The notes: generated by a model not told the origin, from the letters alone. A stretch of 64,000 bases of DNA from Rubinisphaera italica (GCF_007859715.1 NZ_SJPG01000001.1:5028001-5092000); one strand, 5' to 3'. Positions 53,259-62,817 are shown, numbered from the stretch's first letter. Made by a program: numbers and translations.

Positions 53259-54047
53259 ATGCGTTTGAACTGGTTAAGCTGCGGAGTAGCCGCATTGTCA
53301 CTGACCGCCACAATGGCTGTTGCCCAACCTCCCGGAGACGGGAATGGCCCTCCACGCGACGGGGAGCGTCGCGGTGGTTTCGGAGATCGTCGTGGTGGCG
53401 ATCGCCCCGAAGGGGAACGCGAAGCTCCTCCAATGGTCAAAGCATTGGACACCAACTCCGATGGCAAAATTACGGCTGAAGAACTTAAAAATGCCACGAA
53501 AGCGTTAATGGCACTCGATGGAAACGGCGATGGCGTTTTGACCGAAGAAGAATACGGTCGCCCACGTGGTCCACGCGGCGGCTTTGGTGGTGGACCTGGC
53601 GGTGGTATGGGCGATTTCATGGGCCAGTTCGATAAAGATGGCGACGGAAAAATCAGCAAGGAAGAAGCTCCTGAGCGGATGCGGGAAAACTTCGACCGGA
53701 TGGACGCAAACGGTGACGGCGTTCTTGATCAATCTGACTTCGAAGCGATGCGAGATCGTTTCCGTCAAGGTGGCGGCCCCGGCGGCCCCGGTGGTGACAT
53801 GGCCAGTCGCATGAAAGAGATTGACAAGAATGGCGACGGGAAAATCAGCAAAGAAGAAGCTCCTGATCGCATGAAAGAGAACTTCGATCAGATTGACACC
53901 AATAAAGATGGTCAGGTCGACGAAGCTGAAATTCGTCAAATGTTCGAACGCTTCCGCGGTCAAGGCGGACGTCCTGGTGGAGATCGTCCCGGCGGTGGAC
54001 GTCCCGAAGGCGATCGTCCTGAACGACCAAAAGCAGAATTTGAGTAA
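53259..54047 (+). CDS. Secreted EF-hand calcium-binding protein
   Basis: A 262-residue exported protein with a signal peptide (GVAALSLTATMAVAQ). The mature part holds six EF-hand loops: DTNSDGKITAEE, DGNGDGVLTEEE, DKDGDGKISKEE, DANGDGVLDQSD, DKNGDGKISKEE and DTNKDGQVDEAE, each with ligands at positions 1, 3, 5 and 12 or nearly so. Between them and at both ends are Gly/Arg/Pro/Asp-rich stretches (GPRGGFGGGPGGG, GGRPGGDRPGGG). The third and fifth hands with their EAPERM/EAPDRM continuations are nearly identical, showing internal duplication. Such proteins are frequent in planctomycetes and are thought to sit in the periplasm or wall. Confidence 0.88.
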   Translation: MRLNWLSCGVAALSLTATMAVAQPPGDGNGPPRDGERRGGFGDRRGGDRPEGEREAPPMVKALDTNSDGKITAEELKNATKALMALDGNGDGVLTEEEYGRPRGPRGGFGGGPGGGMGDFMGQFDKDGDGKISKEEAPERMRENFDRMDANGDGVLDQSDFEAMRDRFRQGGGPGGPGGDMASRMKEIDKNGDGKISKEEAPDRMKENFDQIDTNKDGQVDEAEIRQMFERFRGQGGRPGGDRPGGGRPEGDRPERPKAEFE

Positions 54048-54089
54048 CCAATCCTGAGTGGCGATCCCCCCAATCGCCAGCAAACCGAG

Positions 54090-54120
54090 AAGCCCGGATA
54101 ATATTGTCCGGGCTTTTTTA
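54090..54120 (+). terminator. Rho-independent terminator
   Basis: The stem AAGCCCGGA / TCCGGGCTT with loop TAATATTG and a T run follows the EF-hand gene. Confidence 0.88.
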
Positions 54121-54225
54121 CGTTCCTATTCCATATCATCAGTGATGATAATGAATATTGGTAACTTGTGGCTGGGGTCGAACGAAGTGAGCTCCCAGAA
54201 TGGTCGATCATCTGGAGGATTCGTT

Positions 54226-54246
54226 GCGCTACGCCCCCCGCCACCC
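54226..54246 (-). repeat. Fragment of repeat R1
   Basis: CGCTACGCCCCCCGCCACCC, the outer-arm remnant of an R1 element, close to an R2 copy. Confidence 0.5.
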
Positions 54247-54268
54247 ACGTTAATTTGTGATTGGGACG

Positions 54269-54298
54269 CCGTCCCCTCGCTGACGCTGCGGGTTAAGA
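54269..54298 (+). repeat. R2 short repeat
   Basis: CCGTCCCCTCGCTGACGCTG followed by CGGGTTAAGA. It lies nine bases from the 3' end of the P-type ATPase gene. Confidence 0.68.
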
Positions 54299-54307
54299 TT
54301 CTCTGGG

Positions 54308-56755
54308 TCAATCAATCGAGATCGCCCGCAAGCGCAGTGCGTTGCTGATCACTGAAACCGAACTGAAGCTCATCGCGGCTGCGGCGAGCATTGGGTTGAG
54401 AAGCAAATGATGCGAAATCGGATACAGAACTCCGGCAGCAATTGGGACGCCGATCGCATTATAGATCAAAGCGAAGAACAGATTCTGGCGGATGTTCTGC
54501 ATTGTGATCCGACTGAGCTTCACAGCTTTGACGATGCCTCTCAGGTCTCCTTTGACGAGCGTCACACCAGCCGATTCAATCGCGACATCGGTGCCAGTTC
54601 CCATGGCGATCCCGACATTCGCTTCCGCCAGAGCCGGGGCGTCGTTGATGCCGTCTCCGGCCATCGCGACAATCCGGCCTTCTGCTTTCAGAGATTTGAT
54701 TTTCTCGTGTTTATCCTCGGGCTTAACTCCAGCTTCGAATTCATCGATCCCCAGTTTTTCCGCGACGGTTTTTGCGGTCTGTTCATTATCGCCCGTCAAC
54801 ATGATGATCCGCAGTCCCATTTCATGGAGAGTTTTGACCGCTTCGGGTGTCGCTTCTTTGATCGGATCTGAAACCGCAATGATGCCGGCTAACTGATTAT
54901 TGATCGCAACGAACATCACGGTTCGTCCCTGCTGTTGAAGTTCGTCCGCCTGCTGATTGAGAGTGGTCACATTCTCGACATTGCGATCAGCCAGCAGAGA
55001 TTGCTTTCCAATCAGAATTGATTTTCCATCGACACTTCCTTCGACTCCGCCGCCGGTGATCGAATTGAAATCAGAAACGTCTGCGAGTTTGATATCCCGG
55101 TCTTTCGCTCCACGCACAATCGATTGCGCCAGCGGATGTTCGCTGTTCCGTTCAACCGAAGCGGCTGCCTGCAACAATTCCGATTCTTCGATAGACTCGA
55201 CCGGGATACACTCTGTCAATTTCGGATGTCCTTCGGTCAAGGTTCCCGTTTTATCGACAACAATGGTATCGACCTTTTCGAGAGTCTCCAGAACTTCCGC
55301 ATCCTTAATCAGCACTCCTTCCTGTGCTCCTCTTCCGACACCAACCATGATCGACATGGGCGTTGCCAGTCCCAGTGCACAGGGACAGGCGATAATCAGC
55401 ACGGCGACCGAATTAACCAGAGCCCAAGCCAGAGCTGGCTGCTCAGGTTGAACGATCGCCCATACCAGAAATGTGATGACCGCAACCAGTAACACGGCGG
55501 GAACAAAATAGCCGGCAACGGTATCAGCCACTTTCTGAATCGGAGCCCGACTCCGTTGAGCATTCGCAACCATGTTGACGATTTGGGATAGAACGGTCTC
55601 TTCACCCACCTTCTCGGCTTTGATAAGAAAAGAACCTGTCTGATTGACCGTCCCGCCAATCACAGAATCTCCCGACTGTTTTTCGACGGCTCCTGGCTCG
55701 CCGGTAATCATCGATTCGTCGACCGAACTTTTTCCCTCTTTGACCTGACCATCGACAGGAATCTTTTCACCTGGTCGAACTCGTAATTGATCACCTTTCT
55801 TTACCTCGTCGAGAGAGACATCGCGTTCTTCCCCATTTTCGACAAGGTGAGCAGTTGGTGGAGCTAATGAAAGCAGTTCGCGAATGGCACTGTTGGTACG
55901 ACGACGGGCTCTCAATTCGAGCACCTGCCCCATTAGAACGAGTGTGATAATAACACTGGCCGCTTCAAAATAAACTGCCACCTGGCCCTGATGCTTGAAA
56001 TTCTCCGGGATGATCCCCGGAAAAAGGACCGCCATCAAACTGTAAAGATATGCTGCTCCTGTTCCAATTGCGATCAATGTAAACATATTGAAATTGCCGG
56101 TTACGAACGATTTCCCGCCCCGTACAAAAAACGGCCAGCCAGCCCATAACACAACAGGCGTGCTCAAAATCAGTTGCAGCCAGATGTGTAATCGATGCCC
56201 CAACCATTCATTAACGGGAACTCCCACCATCGGTAACATCGCCATCAGGAAGACAGGGAGTGTTAGCGCCAAGGCCACCCAGAAACGGAAGGTCATGCTC
56301 TGTAATTCCGGGTCCTGTTCCTCGGTATTAACGGTGACCGTTTTGGGTTCAAGATCCATCCCGCATTTCGGGCAATCGCCGGGATGATCCTGCTCGATTT
56401 CAGGGTGCATCGGGCAGGTGTAAATCGTTTTCTGCTCAGACTTTTCTTTGAAGGCCGGGTTTCGCTCCAGCGACATGCCACATTTCGGACAATCACCCGG
56501 CTTGTCACTTTCGACACCTGCACACATCGGGCAGACATATTTTGCTGTTGAACTTGAAGGCTTTCGATTGGAACCGAGTTCCACAACCTGCTGATCGCCA
56601 CCACAGCAACTATGCCCGACTGACTCTTCCTCAGCCCCGCTGACGAATTTCTGCTGACAATGCTGACTGCAGAAGTAATACGTTTTGCCGTCTTTTTCGG
56701 CGGTCAGATTTGTACTTTCATCGACCGTCATGCCACAAATAGGATCGATCGCCAT
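54308..56755 (-). CDS. copA: Copper-type P1B ATPase with YHS and heavy-metal-binding domains
   Basis: An 815-residue heavy-metal-exporting P-type ATPase. Domain order: an N-terminal YHS domain ([19 protein letters not shown]), then two short heavy-metal-binding domains [20 protein letters not shown] and [20 protein letters not shown], then eight membrane helices. The metal site CPC (457-459) precedes ALGLATP; the phosphorylated Asp501 is in [11 protein letters not shown]; the [10 protein letters not shown] hinge is intact. There is no N-terminal HMA domain. This layout is common for Cu(I) exporters in environmental bacteria. It is monocistronic; the YHS motif also appears in the lipoprotein at 15728. 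Confidence 0.92.
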   Translation of the reverse strand: MAIDPICGMTVDESTNLTAEKDGKTYYFCSQHCQQKFVSGAEEESVGHSCCGGDQQVVELGSNRKPSSSTAKYVCPMCAGVESDKPGDCPKCGMSLERNPAFKEKSEQKTIYTCPMHPEIEQDHPGDCPKCGMDLEPKTVTVNTEEQDPELQSMTFRFWVALALTLPVFLMAMLPMVGVPVNEWLGHRLHIWLQLILSTPVVLWAGWPFFVRGGKSFVTGNFNMFTLIAIGTGAAYLYSLMAVLFPGIIPENFKHQGQVAVYFEAASVIITLVLMGQVLELRARRRTNSAIRELLSLAPPTAHLVENGEERDVSLDEVKKGDQLRVRPGEKIPVDGQVKEGKSSVDESMITGEPGAVEKQSGDSVIGGTVNQTGSFLIKAEKVGEETVLSQIVNMVANAQRSRAPIQKVADTVAGYFVPAVLLVAVITFLVWAIVQPEQPALAWALVNSVAVLIIACPCALGLATPMSIMVGVGRGAQEGVLIKDAEVLETLEKVDTIVVDKTGTLTEGHPKLTECIPVESIEESELLQAAASVERNSEHPLAQSIVRGAKDRDIKLADVSDFNSITGGGVEGSVDGKSILIGKQSLLADRNVENVTTLNQQADELQQQGRTVMFVAINNQLAGIIAVSDPIKEATPEAVKTLHEMGLRIIMLTGDNEQTAKTVAEKLGIDEFEAGVKPEDKHEKIKSLKAEGRIVAMAGDGINDAPALAEANVGIAMGTGTDVAIESAGVTLVKGDLRGIVKAVKLSRITMQNIRQNLFFALIYNAIGVPIAAGVLYPISHHLLLNPMLAAAAMSFSSVSVISNALRLRAISID

Positions 56756-56875
56756 TTCGATGCCTTTCCACTTCGTCTGATTCTTACTCGTTATTAATCA
56801 TTGTTTCTACTTTCATCATAGATTGAATGATACAGGAGTAAACAACAGGGGAGAGGGATCGCATCTACCAAAACG

Positions 56876-56912
56876 AAAACGGCACCTAGTTCAATTTACT
56901 AAGTGCCATTTT
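56876..56912. terminator. Terminator after the 56941 gene
   Basis: The arms AAAACGGCACCTA and AAGTGCCATTTT pair with one or two mismatches; on the minus strand the stem ends in TTTTCG. It lies downstream of the secreted-protein gene and upstream of the ATPase gene. Confidence 0.7.
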
Positions 56913-56940
56913 GAGATTGTCTTCTTTGCTGATTGATCGC

Positions 56941-57945
56941 TTACAAATCCAAATCAATTTTCCATTGCGAGGCTTTGTCAGTGGAATGCATCCAGCCATC
57001 GTTGGAATCGACGGACAGTCCTTTGCTGCGGTGTTCGTTATTCATCAGCAGGAACGGCTGGTTGGTGCGGATATAAGGGTCCTTTTTGGCACTGCCATTA
57101 CGGACCTTGATGATCTCCCACTTGGAAGCAGGATGATTCGAATTGTTTGTGTAATAGATGTTATCGTAGGCTCCATGATGCATATAGAGCTGACTTTTGT
57201 TATAGGCGGAGGTTGGGTTCACAGTGAGGTAAACAATGTCACCGTTTTTAATTGGTCCCGACTGTCCATTGACGCGACGAATGTAGTGGAGGACGCCGGC
57301 ATTGGATTTGTGCATGGCCACCGCTTCGCCAAATGTGCCGTGCTTGTAGGGCTTGGAAATGTATTCGTTTCCAGATTTTAAGTACAAAGCGGTGCCGGCA
57401 TCGATCACCGCTTCCACCCGAGGAGCTTCGTAGCCACCATCGGAAAGAATCAGATCATTGTGGACGCTCATCAATTTGGGAACATTGACTTTAATGAAGC
57501 CACTCTGTTTGCGAATGGTGATATAATAGACGGGCTGATCGCCTGAGACACCAAACTCTTCGGTCAACCCTGGTTGAATTCTCGATTCTCCAGCTTCAAT
57601 AAACGGACTCCAGTCGTATTTTTCTTTCAGAAAACTGGAATCCACATTACGAGTTCGGCCTCCCAGATCGATTTCATCTTTGGATCCGACTTCAAAACCT
57701 TCAAAACCGGCATTGGCTTCTCGCGAATAGCGGGCATGAGCCTCAATTTCCCGATCCGCAGTCACTCCCGAATCACTCTCGACGACATTCTTTTTCTCGA
57801 AGGCCACGGTCACCCACACGGGTTGCGATCCGGCATTGGTCACTTTAATCACTTTCTGTGCCATCACAGACTGTTCGCTACCAGTCGTAAGCAGGCCGAT
57901 CAGCCCGGTCAGTATCGCTCCTCCGAATTTGATTCTGTAATTCAT
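56941..57945 (-). CDS. Secreted hypothetical protein, possibly beta-trefoil-like C-terminus
   Basis: A 334-residue exported protein with a signal peptide (GGAILTGLIGLLTTGSEQSVMAQ). Mature residues about 30-165 form a beta-rich part with VTNAGSQPVWVTVAFEKKN, and the second half repeats patterns such as SGNEYISKPY, NGDIVYLTVNPTS and TNQPFLLMNNEHRSKGLSV, each near W-K-I or W-E-I segments. This is reminiscent of beta-trefoil or fascin-like repeats, but I cannot prove it. No catalytic motif and few cysteines. No family assignment. Monocistronic with terminator. Confidence 0.65.
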   Translation of the reverse strand: MNYRIKFGGAILTGLIGLLTTGSEQSVMAQKVIKVTNAGSQPVWVTVAFEKKNVVESDSGVTADREIEAHARYSREANAGFEGFEVGSKDEIDLGGRTRNVDSSFLKEKYDWSPFIEAGESRIQPGLTEEFGVSGDQPVYYITIRKQSGFIKVNVPKLMSVHNDLILSDGGYEAPRVEAVIDAGTALYLKSGNEYISKPYKHGTFGEAVAMHKSNAGVLHYIRRVNGQSGPIKNGDIVYLTVNPTSAYNKSQLYMHHGAYDNIYYTNNSNHPASKWEIIKVRNGSAKKDPYIRTNQPFLLMNNEHRSKGLSVDSNDGWMHSTDKASQWKIDLDL

Positions 57946-58136
57946 CTTCAGTATCCCCTCGTCCTAATGCTTGAAAATCCATCAGAGTCAATCACTCTGA
58001 TTCAAAGTTAGTAGTCACTGCATGCATGTTGTGGCAGTGTTCCATTCATCAGGCTTTACGGGTAGGAGTAGAGCAAACTGCGCGGACATTTTGAAAAACA
58101 GAAAGAATTTTGTGTGCCGGAAAACAGCTGACACTT

Positions 58137-59097
58137 TTACTCACGGGAAACGGCCAGCCAGGCCTCAATTTCATCCCGTTTTTTCCGAGCTTCTTTGGCG
58201 TCTTCATTTTGTCCCATCAGCTGATAGACGCTTCGCAATCCGTCATAGGCGACAGCCATGCCATCTTTGAGCATCCGATCTTCCGGATCCAGAATCAGTG
58301 CCTGTTCCAGACTCATCTGCATTTTCTGAAAACTTGCTAAAGCCTCGGGCAGATTCTTCAATTGTCTCCAATGGTTCGCCAAGCGTTCGTGGCACCAGGA
58401 AAAATTATCGTGGGTTGTAGCCGTGACGGGATATCGAATCGCATATTCTTCAGCGACTTCCAGTGCTTTCTGGAACTGTTCATAAGCCACCTCATTTTTT
58501 TTGGAATCATGTGCAGCGTCACCGGCTGCAATGTATGAACTCAATAAAATGTTAAAATGGGATTCTCTGGCCTTTCTTGAATTTTTAAGTGTCACCAATA
58601 AGACAATGGCTTCTTGAACCGATTCAAAAGCTTCGTCGCGCCTGCCTAAATCGTCGATTGCCTGCGCATACCCCTTAATTGTGCGGGCAAGTTCAAATTG
58701 AATCTCCTGATTGTCAGGATCATCCCGTAATAACTGGCGGCAGATTTTTGTTCCTTGAATCAGATAGGGCAAAGCTTTGGCTGGTTCTCGCTGATGGGGA
58801 TGAGCTTCATCGATCCAGTGTTCGTTCTGCAGATAGTCTGCCAGAATTCTTAAAGCTCGTGCCTGATCTTCCAGGATATTTTGATCAGTCGAACTTCCGC
58901 CAGGAGAAATTTCTTCGAAAATTTCCACCGCTCGCAGCATATTGGCTTTCGCTTTGAGGGAAGCATTCCCGCCGCCCGCATCTCCGTATTCGTGATATAA
59001 GACACCCATATCGACAAAGACATTGGCCATGTTGCGGTCGATACGTTTGGCATAGTCAGCTACGCGCGTGATGTTCTCCAAATCCTTTAAGGTGACT
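58137..59097 (-). pseudogene. TPR-rich C-terminal half of the Ser/Thr kinase, severed by IS30 insertion
   Basis: About 320 residues of helical TPR-like sequence (RNMANVFVDMGVLYHEYGDAG, QIQFELARTIKGYAQAIDDLGRRDEA, KKNEVAYEQFQKALEVAEEYA, NLPEALASFQKMQMSLEQALIL). The frame runs into the insertion sequence, and its only apparent start is a TTG inside the IS inverted repeat. If the 1,100-bp IS and one 3-bp duplication are removed, it joins in frame to the kinase at 60198: residues ...RRDLLKV-TLKDLENITRVA. It may be untranslated or expressed weakly from the IS. Confidence 0.85.
59095..59097. other. Left target-site duplication (ACT) of the IS30 element
   Basis: ACT immediately before the left inverted repeat matches ACT at 60198-60200 after the right one. 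IS30-family elements usually make 2-3 bp duplications. Confidence 0.8.
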
Positions 59098-59138
59098 GGT
59101 GGATTCAATTTTGAAATGCACGGGTTGATGGAAAAAGA

Positions 59139-59210
59139 GTGACATTCGTGAGATGGTTTGTTTTGACCAAACGACCATCAATCCTACTAAGAAGAAATCA
59201 CGAATGTCAC
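59139..59210 (+). promoter_or_regulatory. Hairpin enclosing the transposase start codon
   Basis: A 13-bp perfect inverted repeat, GTGACATTCGTGA at 59139-59151 and TCACGAATGTCAC at 59198-59210. The right arm contains the transposase ATG (59204), so a transcript starting outside the IS would fold it away and block translation. Such protection against read-through is known for other IS families; here it is an inference from sequence. Confidence 0.65.
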
Positions 59211-60190
59211 ACACGCATCTTACTGCTGAGGAACGTGATTCCATAGCGCACATGCACGCCCTGGGACACTCTCGAATAGAAATTGCGCGCGAGTTATCCC
59301 GAGACCCCAGCACGATCTCCCGAGAACTGCGGCGGAATTCGGATGCGACCGGGAAGTATTTCGCCGGGAAAGCCGACCGCAAAGCGCGACGGCGTCGACA
59401 ACTCTGCAAACTCCCCTGGAAACTCAACCACGCTCCGCTCAAAGAATTCCTGCTCGATAAGTTGTCTCTCAAGTGGTCGCCGGAACAGATTGCAGGTCAA
59501 CTCTTGCGACTGCATCCTCGGGAGGCCAGAATGCGAATATCCATTGAGACGATTTACGCCTGGATCAAAGCAAACAAAAAGCAGGGCGGCAACATCTACA
59601 GGCAGCTGCGTCAATCGAGAAAGAAACGCCGCAAACGCTACGGCACAGGGATCTCCAGACGATGCGACCCGACCAAAAAGCCAATGGATCAGCGACCGGT
59701 TTCTGCACGCAATCGTTCGCGGATCGGGCACTGGGAATCGGATACCATCGAGGGTCAAAAGGGGACCGGCTACATTGTCACGCATGTCGAACGCAAGACC
59801 GGCTATCTTGTGGCGAGCTATCTGCCGGACAAGAAAGCATCGACGTTGAACGCGGCTTCGGTGTTTGCGTTTGAGGGGTTGCCATCGTCATTGATTCGAA
59901 CTTTGACGACGGACAACGGGAGTGAGTTTTCGGGTCATCGAGAGTTGGAGCAAGCCCTGCATTGTGCGATCTATTTTGCTCCGGCTCGCCAGCCGTGGCA
60001 ACGCGGCCAGAATGAGAACACCAACGGGCTTCTGCGGCAATACTTCCTGAAGGGGAGCGATTTCCGTAAACTGAAAGCCGAGGATATTCAAGCGGCTGTG
60101 ATGGAGTTGAACAACCGGCCTCGCAAAAAGTACCAATTCAAATCACCACACGAACTGTTCGAACCCAAAACCCGTGCATTTCAAAATTGA
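59204..60190 (+). CDS. IS30 family transposase
   Basis: A 328-residue DDE transposase. The N-terminal helix-turn-helix reads LTAEERDSIAHMHALGHSRIEIARELSRDPSTISREL. The catalytic triad is Asp180 (HWESDTIEG), Asp237 (TTDNGSEF) and Glu271 (RGQNENTNGLLRQYF); 33 residues lie between the second Asp and the Glu, as in IS30. The start at 59204 gives the usual MSHTHLT opening; an in-frame ATG 17 codons upstream lies in the hairpin region. The C-terminal residues run into the right inverted repeat. All catalytic residues are present, so the element may be active. Confidence 0.94.
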   Translation: MSHTHLTAEERDSIAHMHALGHSRIEIARELSRDPSTISRELRRNSDATGKYFAGKADRKARRRRQLCKLPWKLNHAPLKEFLLDKLSLKWSPEQIAGQLLRLHPREARMRISIETIYAWIKANKKQGGNIYRQLRQSRKKRRKRYGTGISRRCDPTKKPMDQRPVSARNRSRIGHWESDTIEGQKGTGYIVTHVERKTGYLVASYLPDKKASTLNAASVFAFEGLPSSLIRTLTTDNGSEFSGHRELEQALHCAIYFAPARQPWQRGQNENTNGLLRQYFLKGSDFRKLKAEDIQAAVMELNNRPRKKYQFKSPHELFEPKTRAFQN

Positions 60191-61561
60191 ATCCACCACT
60201 TTCAGTAAGTCACGTCGGATTTTTGAAGCTCCGGGAACCTGATACAACTTCCGCTGGACGGTCTCAATTATCGTCTCCAGCGAAGTCAGGGCGACACGAA
60301 TACCTTCATCGGCTCGCTCGGCTCTCTGGTTCGCCAGGATGGCAAAGTATGTTGAAACAGCCGTTCCTATCAGCAGGCTGACAACAACACTCACCATCAT
60401 CCCGGCCAGGGCAGGCTTTCGGACACACCACCGCCAGAGCTTAACGGGAGCAGAAACAGGTCGAGCGAGAATCGGCAGTCCATCCAGATAACGCTTCAAT
60501 TCCAGTTTCAATTCCTCAGCTGATTGATAGCGAGAAGCTGGATTCTTCTCAAGACATTTCAGGCAGATCGTTTCGAGATCGCGGCTCACTTCAGGATTCA
60601 GGACGCGGGGGGAAACAGGAGGATCTTCAATCACCTGCATGATTGTTTTGACGGCATTGTCCGACTGGAACGGAGGGCGTCCCGTTAGAGTGGCATACAA
60701 CAATGCCCCAATCGAATAGACATCCGAGAGTGTACCAATTTCACTGACCTGTCCACGTGCCTGCTCGGGAGACATAAAGCTCGGTGTGCCAATCACCTGT
60801 CCTGTTTTTGTCAGCTGATCATTCTGATTCACCTGCTTGGCCAAGCCAAAGTCAGTCACATGCGGGTCGCCATGATGATCGACGAGAATATTCCCCGGCT
60901 TCAAATCGCGATGCACAATTCCTTCCTCATGTGCGTAAGCAATGGCCGCTGAAATCTTTCGAATCATTTCTGCTGCCTCACGCGTCGGGAGGAGTCCGTT
61001 TTGCAATAACTCTTTCAAACTGGTGCCGGAAATAAAACCCATCGAAAAGTAGTGCTGGCCATCACTGACTCCAACATCAAATACAGGAACAATGAATTGA
61101 TGGGTCAACTTAGCCGCGGCCTGGGCTTCGATTTGAAATCGTTGAACTTCTTCCACATCGGCCTGCTGACCATAGAGCATCATCTTAAGAGCGACTTTGC
61201 GATCGGCATTAATCTGGCGTGCCAGATACACAATCCCCATCCCGCCATGGGCAATGATCGATTCAATTTCATAGCCTTCAACAGCAGGCATAAACCCCGT
61301 TTTCGCTATTCGCTTCAGGCCGTTCTCGGCTATTGCAGCCGCGATTCGATCTGCGATGTGGGTTTCCCACTGAGGATGTGAGGTTTCATGATCAAGATTC
61401 AAGACGGTTTTAATCGTCTCGGTTTGCTCAGATAACTTTTCCATGCGAGACTGGCAAGCCTCACAATCGGACAGATGAGGTTCCAGTTCCTGCAGATCAC
61501 TGGAGCTGATCGTTCCCTGAAGCACCTCAATCAGCAAATTGTCATCCGGGCAGTGTGACAT
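60143..61561 (-). CDS. Ser/Thr protein kinase, C-terminally truncated by the IS30 element
   Basis: A Hanks-type kinase with an N-terminal zinc-finger-like motif (HLSDCEAC, His29/Cys33/Cys36, as in anti-sigma factors). Kinase domain about residues 96-355: glycine loop AHGGMG, Lys126, HRDLKPGN with Asp219, DFG 237-239. A membrane helix at about 384-408 (AGMMVSVVVSLLIGTAVS) and a short extracytoplasmic coil follow. Real coding ends near residue 455; the last 17 residues (VDSILKCTGFGFEQFVW) come from the IS end. The TPR part is lost. All catalytic residues remain, so the truncated product could still phosphorylate. It lies 57 bases after the ECF sigma factor gene, likely its operon partner. Confidence 0.9.
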   Translation of the reverse strand: MSHCPDDNLLIEVLQGTISSSDLQELEPHLSDCEACQSRMEKLSEQTETIKTVLNLDHETSHPQWETHIADRIAAAIAENGLKRIAKTGFMPAVEGYEIESIIAHGGMGIVYLARQINADRKVALKMMLYGQQADVEEVQRFQIEAQAAAKLTHQFIVPVFDVGVSDGQHYFSMGFISGTSLKELLQNGLLPTREAAEMIRKISAAIAYAHEEGIVHRDLKPGNILVDHHGDPHVTDFGLAKQVNQNDQLTKTGQVIGTPSFMSPEQARGQVSEIGTLSDVYSIGALLYATLTGRPPFQSDNAVKTIMQVIEDPPVSPRVLNPEVSRDLETICLKCLEKNPASRYQSAEELKLELKRYLDGLPILARPVSAPVKLWRWCVRKPALAGMMVSVVVSLLIGTAVSTYFAILANQRAERADEGIRVALTSLETIIETVQRKLYQVPGASKIRRDLLKVVDSILKCTGFGFEQFVW

Positions 61562-61618
61562 TTGTCTGAAAGTTTCTCACGAAAGAAAATTGGGTATTGG
61601 GACTGAAAGTGAAGTCGA

Positions 61619-62245
61619 TCAGGAATTGAGTCGGAATATCTGCTCACTGCTTTCCTGAAGTTTCTCGACTTCAGCAGCAATCATCTTCTGCACCTGATAG
61701 CGACTCGAATAAACCGTTGGCACCAGCATGCCAAGTTCCTCGGCGACTTCATGTCCCGACTTTTGTTCGATGGAAATCTGTTCCCACGCTTTCCAACGCT
61801 GAGGCTCGATTCGCTGTTTCACTCTTTGCTTGGCAATCTCGAGAATTTCCAGATCGAACTCATCACACAAGCGGGTTGTCAGGTCCGCCTGTGCGACCGC
61901 AGAATCCAACTGATCCAGTTCGGCTTGAATTTCAGACGCCCGTTTCTCTGCACGAAGTTCCCGAAAGAAATCGGTAATTGCATTTTCCGTAATGCGTCGG
62001 AGCCAGCCTCGAAATGTGAGATTCGATTGATACTCGAAGCTCCCCATTTGTCGAGCCAGTTTGATCAGAACATTTTGCGTCACGTCCTCCGCATCAGCCG
62101 GCTGCAACTTCCGATTCAGACACCACTCATAAATCCGACGTCCGTAACGATTCACAAACGCATTCCACGCCTCAGGATCGCGATCATTCTCACGAATCCT
62201 CAGTAACAGACTAACATGAGTTTGGGAGGCCGAAATATCCGACAT
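61619..62245 (-). CDS. ECF-type RNA polymerase sigma factor, partner of the kinase gene
   Basis: A 208-residue sigma-70 family factor. Region 2: NRYGRRIYEWCLNRKLQPADAEDVTQNVLIKLARQM, with the DAEDVTQNV core-contact; a long linker (RAEKRASEIQAELDQLDSAVAQ); region 4: QRWKAWEQISIEQKSGHEVAEELGMLVPTVYSSRYQVQKMI, a helix-turn-helix with a less usual wording. It is the first gene of a two-gene unit with the Ser/Thr kinase. Such ECF-kinase pairs are characteristic of planctomycetes, where the kinase replaces a classical anti-sigma factor. Its regulon is unknown. Confidence 0.9.
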   Translation of the reverse strand: MSDISASQTHVSLLLRIRENDRDPEAWNAFVNRYGRRIYEWCLNRKLQPADAEDVTQNVLIKLARQMGSFEYQSNLTFRGWLRRITENAITDFFRELRAEKRASEIQAELDQLDSAVAQADLTTRLCDEFDLEILEIAKQRVKQRIEPQRWKAWEQISIEQKSGHEVAEELGMLVPTVYSSRYQVQKMIAAEVEKLQESSEQIFRLNS

Positions 62246-62448
62246 AACATTACTTCGCTGAGAAACTTTCAGACAAGAAGTTCACAATATCAAATTGTAC
62301 AGTGATAATTTATAGTACCCTGACAAGGCCTCTTATTGCCAGTTGAAATGCAGTCATTTAGCGTTGATTTCTGGATCATGGTTACATGATTTCTCACAAA
62401 AGGTTTTCGCAAATCATCCAAGGTTCCATAAAAAGAAAGGCGATACCA

Positions 62449-62817
62449 ATGCTACATGCAGAACTTCTGGAAACCGTAGGCATTCTCATCATCAAGCCGG
62501 AGGCTCCTCTTTCCGAAGACGATTTCAAATCCGTCGCTACGATTGTCGATCCCTACATCGAGGCGCACGGCCAGTTGCAGGGAATTTTGATTCAAGCGGA
62601 GAAGTTTCCTGGGTGGAAGAATTTCTCCTCGTTTCTCAGTCATTTCCGATTTGTGCGCGATCATCATGAGCATGTCGGAAAAGTTGCCGCGGTTTCTGAC
62701 AGTGGGTTTCTGGAAATTGCTCCGCTGATTGCCAGGCATTTTGTCAAAGCCGATGTTCGTCATTTTCCCGCTGACGAGTTTCCTCAGGCAATGACCTGGC
62801 TTCAATCAAAGTCATAA
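62449..62817 (+). CDS. SpoIIAA-like (STAS/SEC14-fold) protein
   Basis: A 122-residue cytoplasmic protein of the SpoIIAA-like group. Visible: LHAELLETVGILIIKPEAPLSEDDFKSVATIVDPYIEAHGQLQGILIQAEKFPGWKNF, SFLSHFRFVRDHHEHVGKVAAVSD and FVKADVRHFPADEFPQAMTWLQ, all typical of the family once called DUF3478. The ATG at 62449 has AGAAAGG nine bases upstream; the frame opens 21 codons earlier without family similarity. Members are often stress-related and bind a lipid-like ligand in one case, but the role here is unknown. Confidence 0.85.
   Translation: MLHAELLETVGILIIKPEAPLSEDDFKSVATIVDPYIEAHGQLQGILIQAEKFPGWKNFSSFLSHFRFVRDHHEHVGKVAAVSDSGFLEIAPLIARHFVKADVRHFPADEFPQAMTWLQSKS

Larger units (their letters stand above)
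59098..60197 (+). mobile_element. IS30-family insertion sequence, 1,100 bp
   Basis: The ends are 29-bp perfect inverted repeats (59098-59126 and 60169-60197), beginning GGTGGATTCAATTTTGAAAT on each inward strand. A 3-bp ACT duplication flanks it. It encodes one transposase, and a hairpin overlaps the transposase start. Size, single gene, DDE spacing and duplication length all fit the IS30 family. It interrupts a kinase-TPR gene on the opposite strand. Perfect ends and an exactly restorable target suggest a recent insertion. Confidence 0.93.

Noticed and set aside
59153..59203. An earlier ATG for the IS30 transposase
   Set aside because: It lies inside the hairpin leader and the family opening MSHTHLT begins at 59204.
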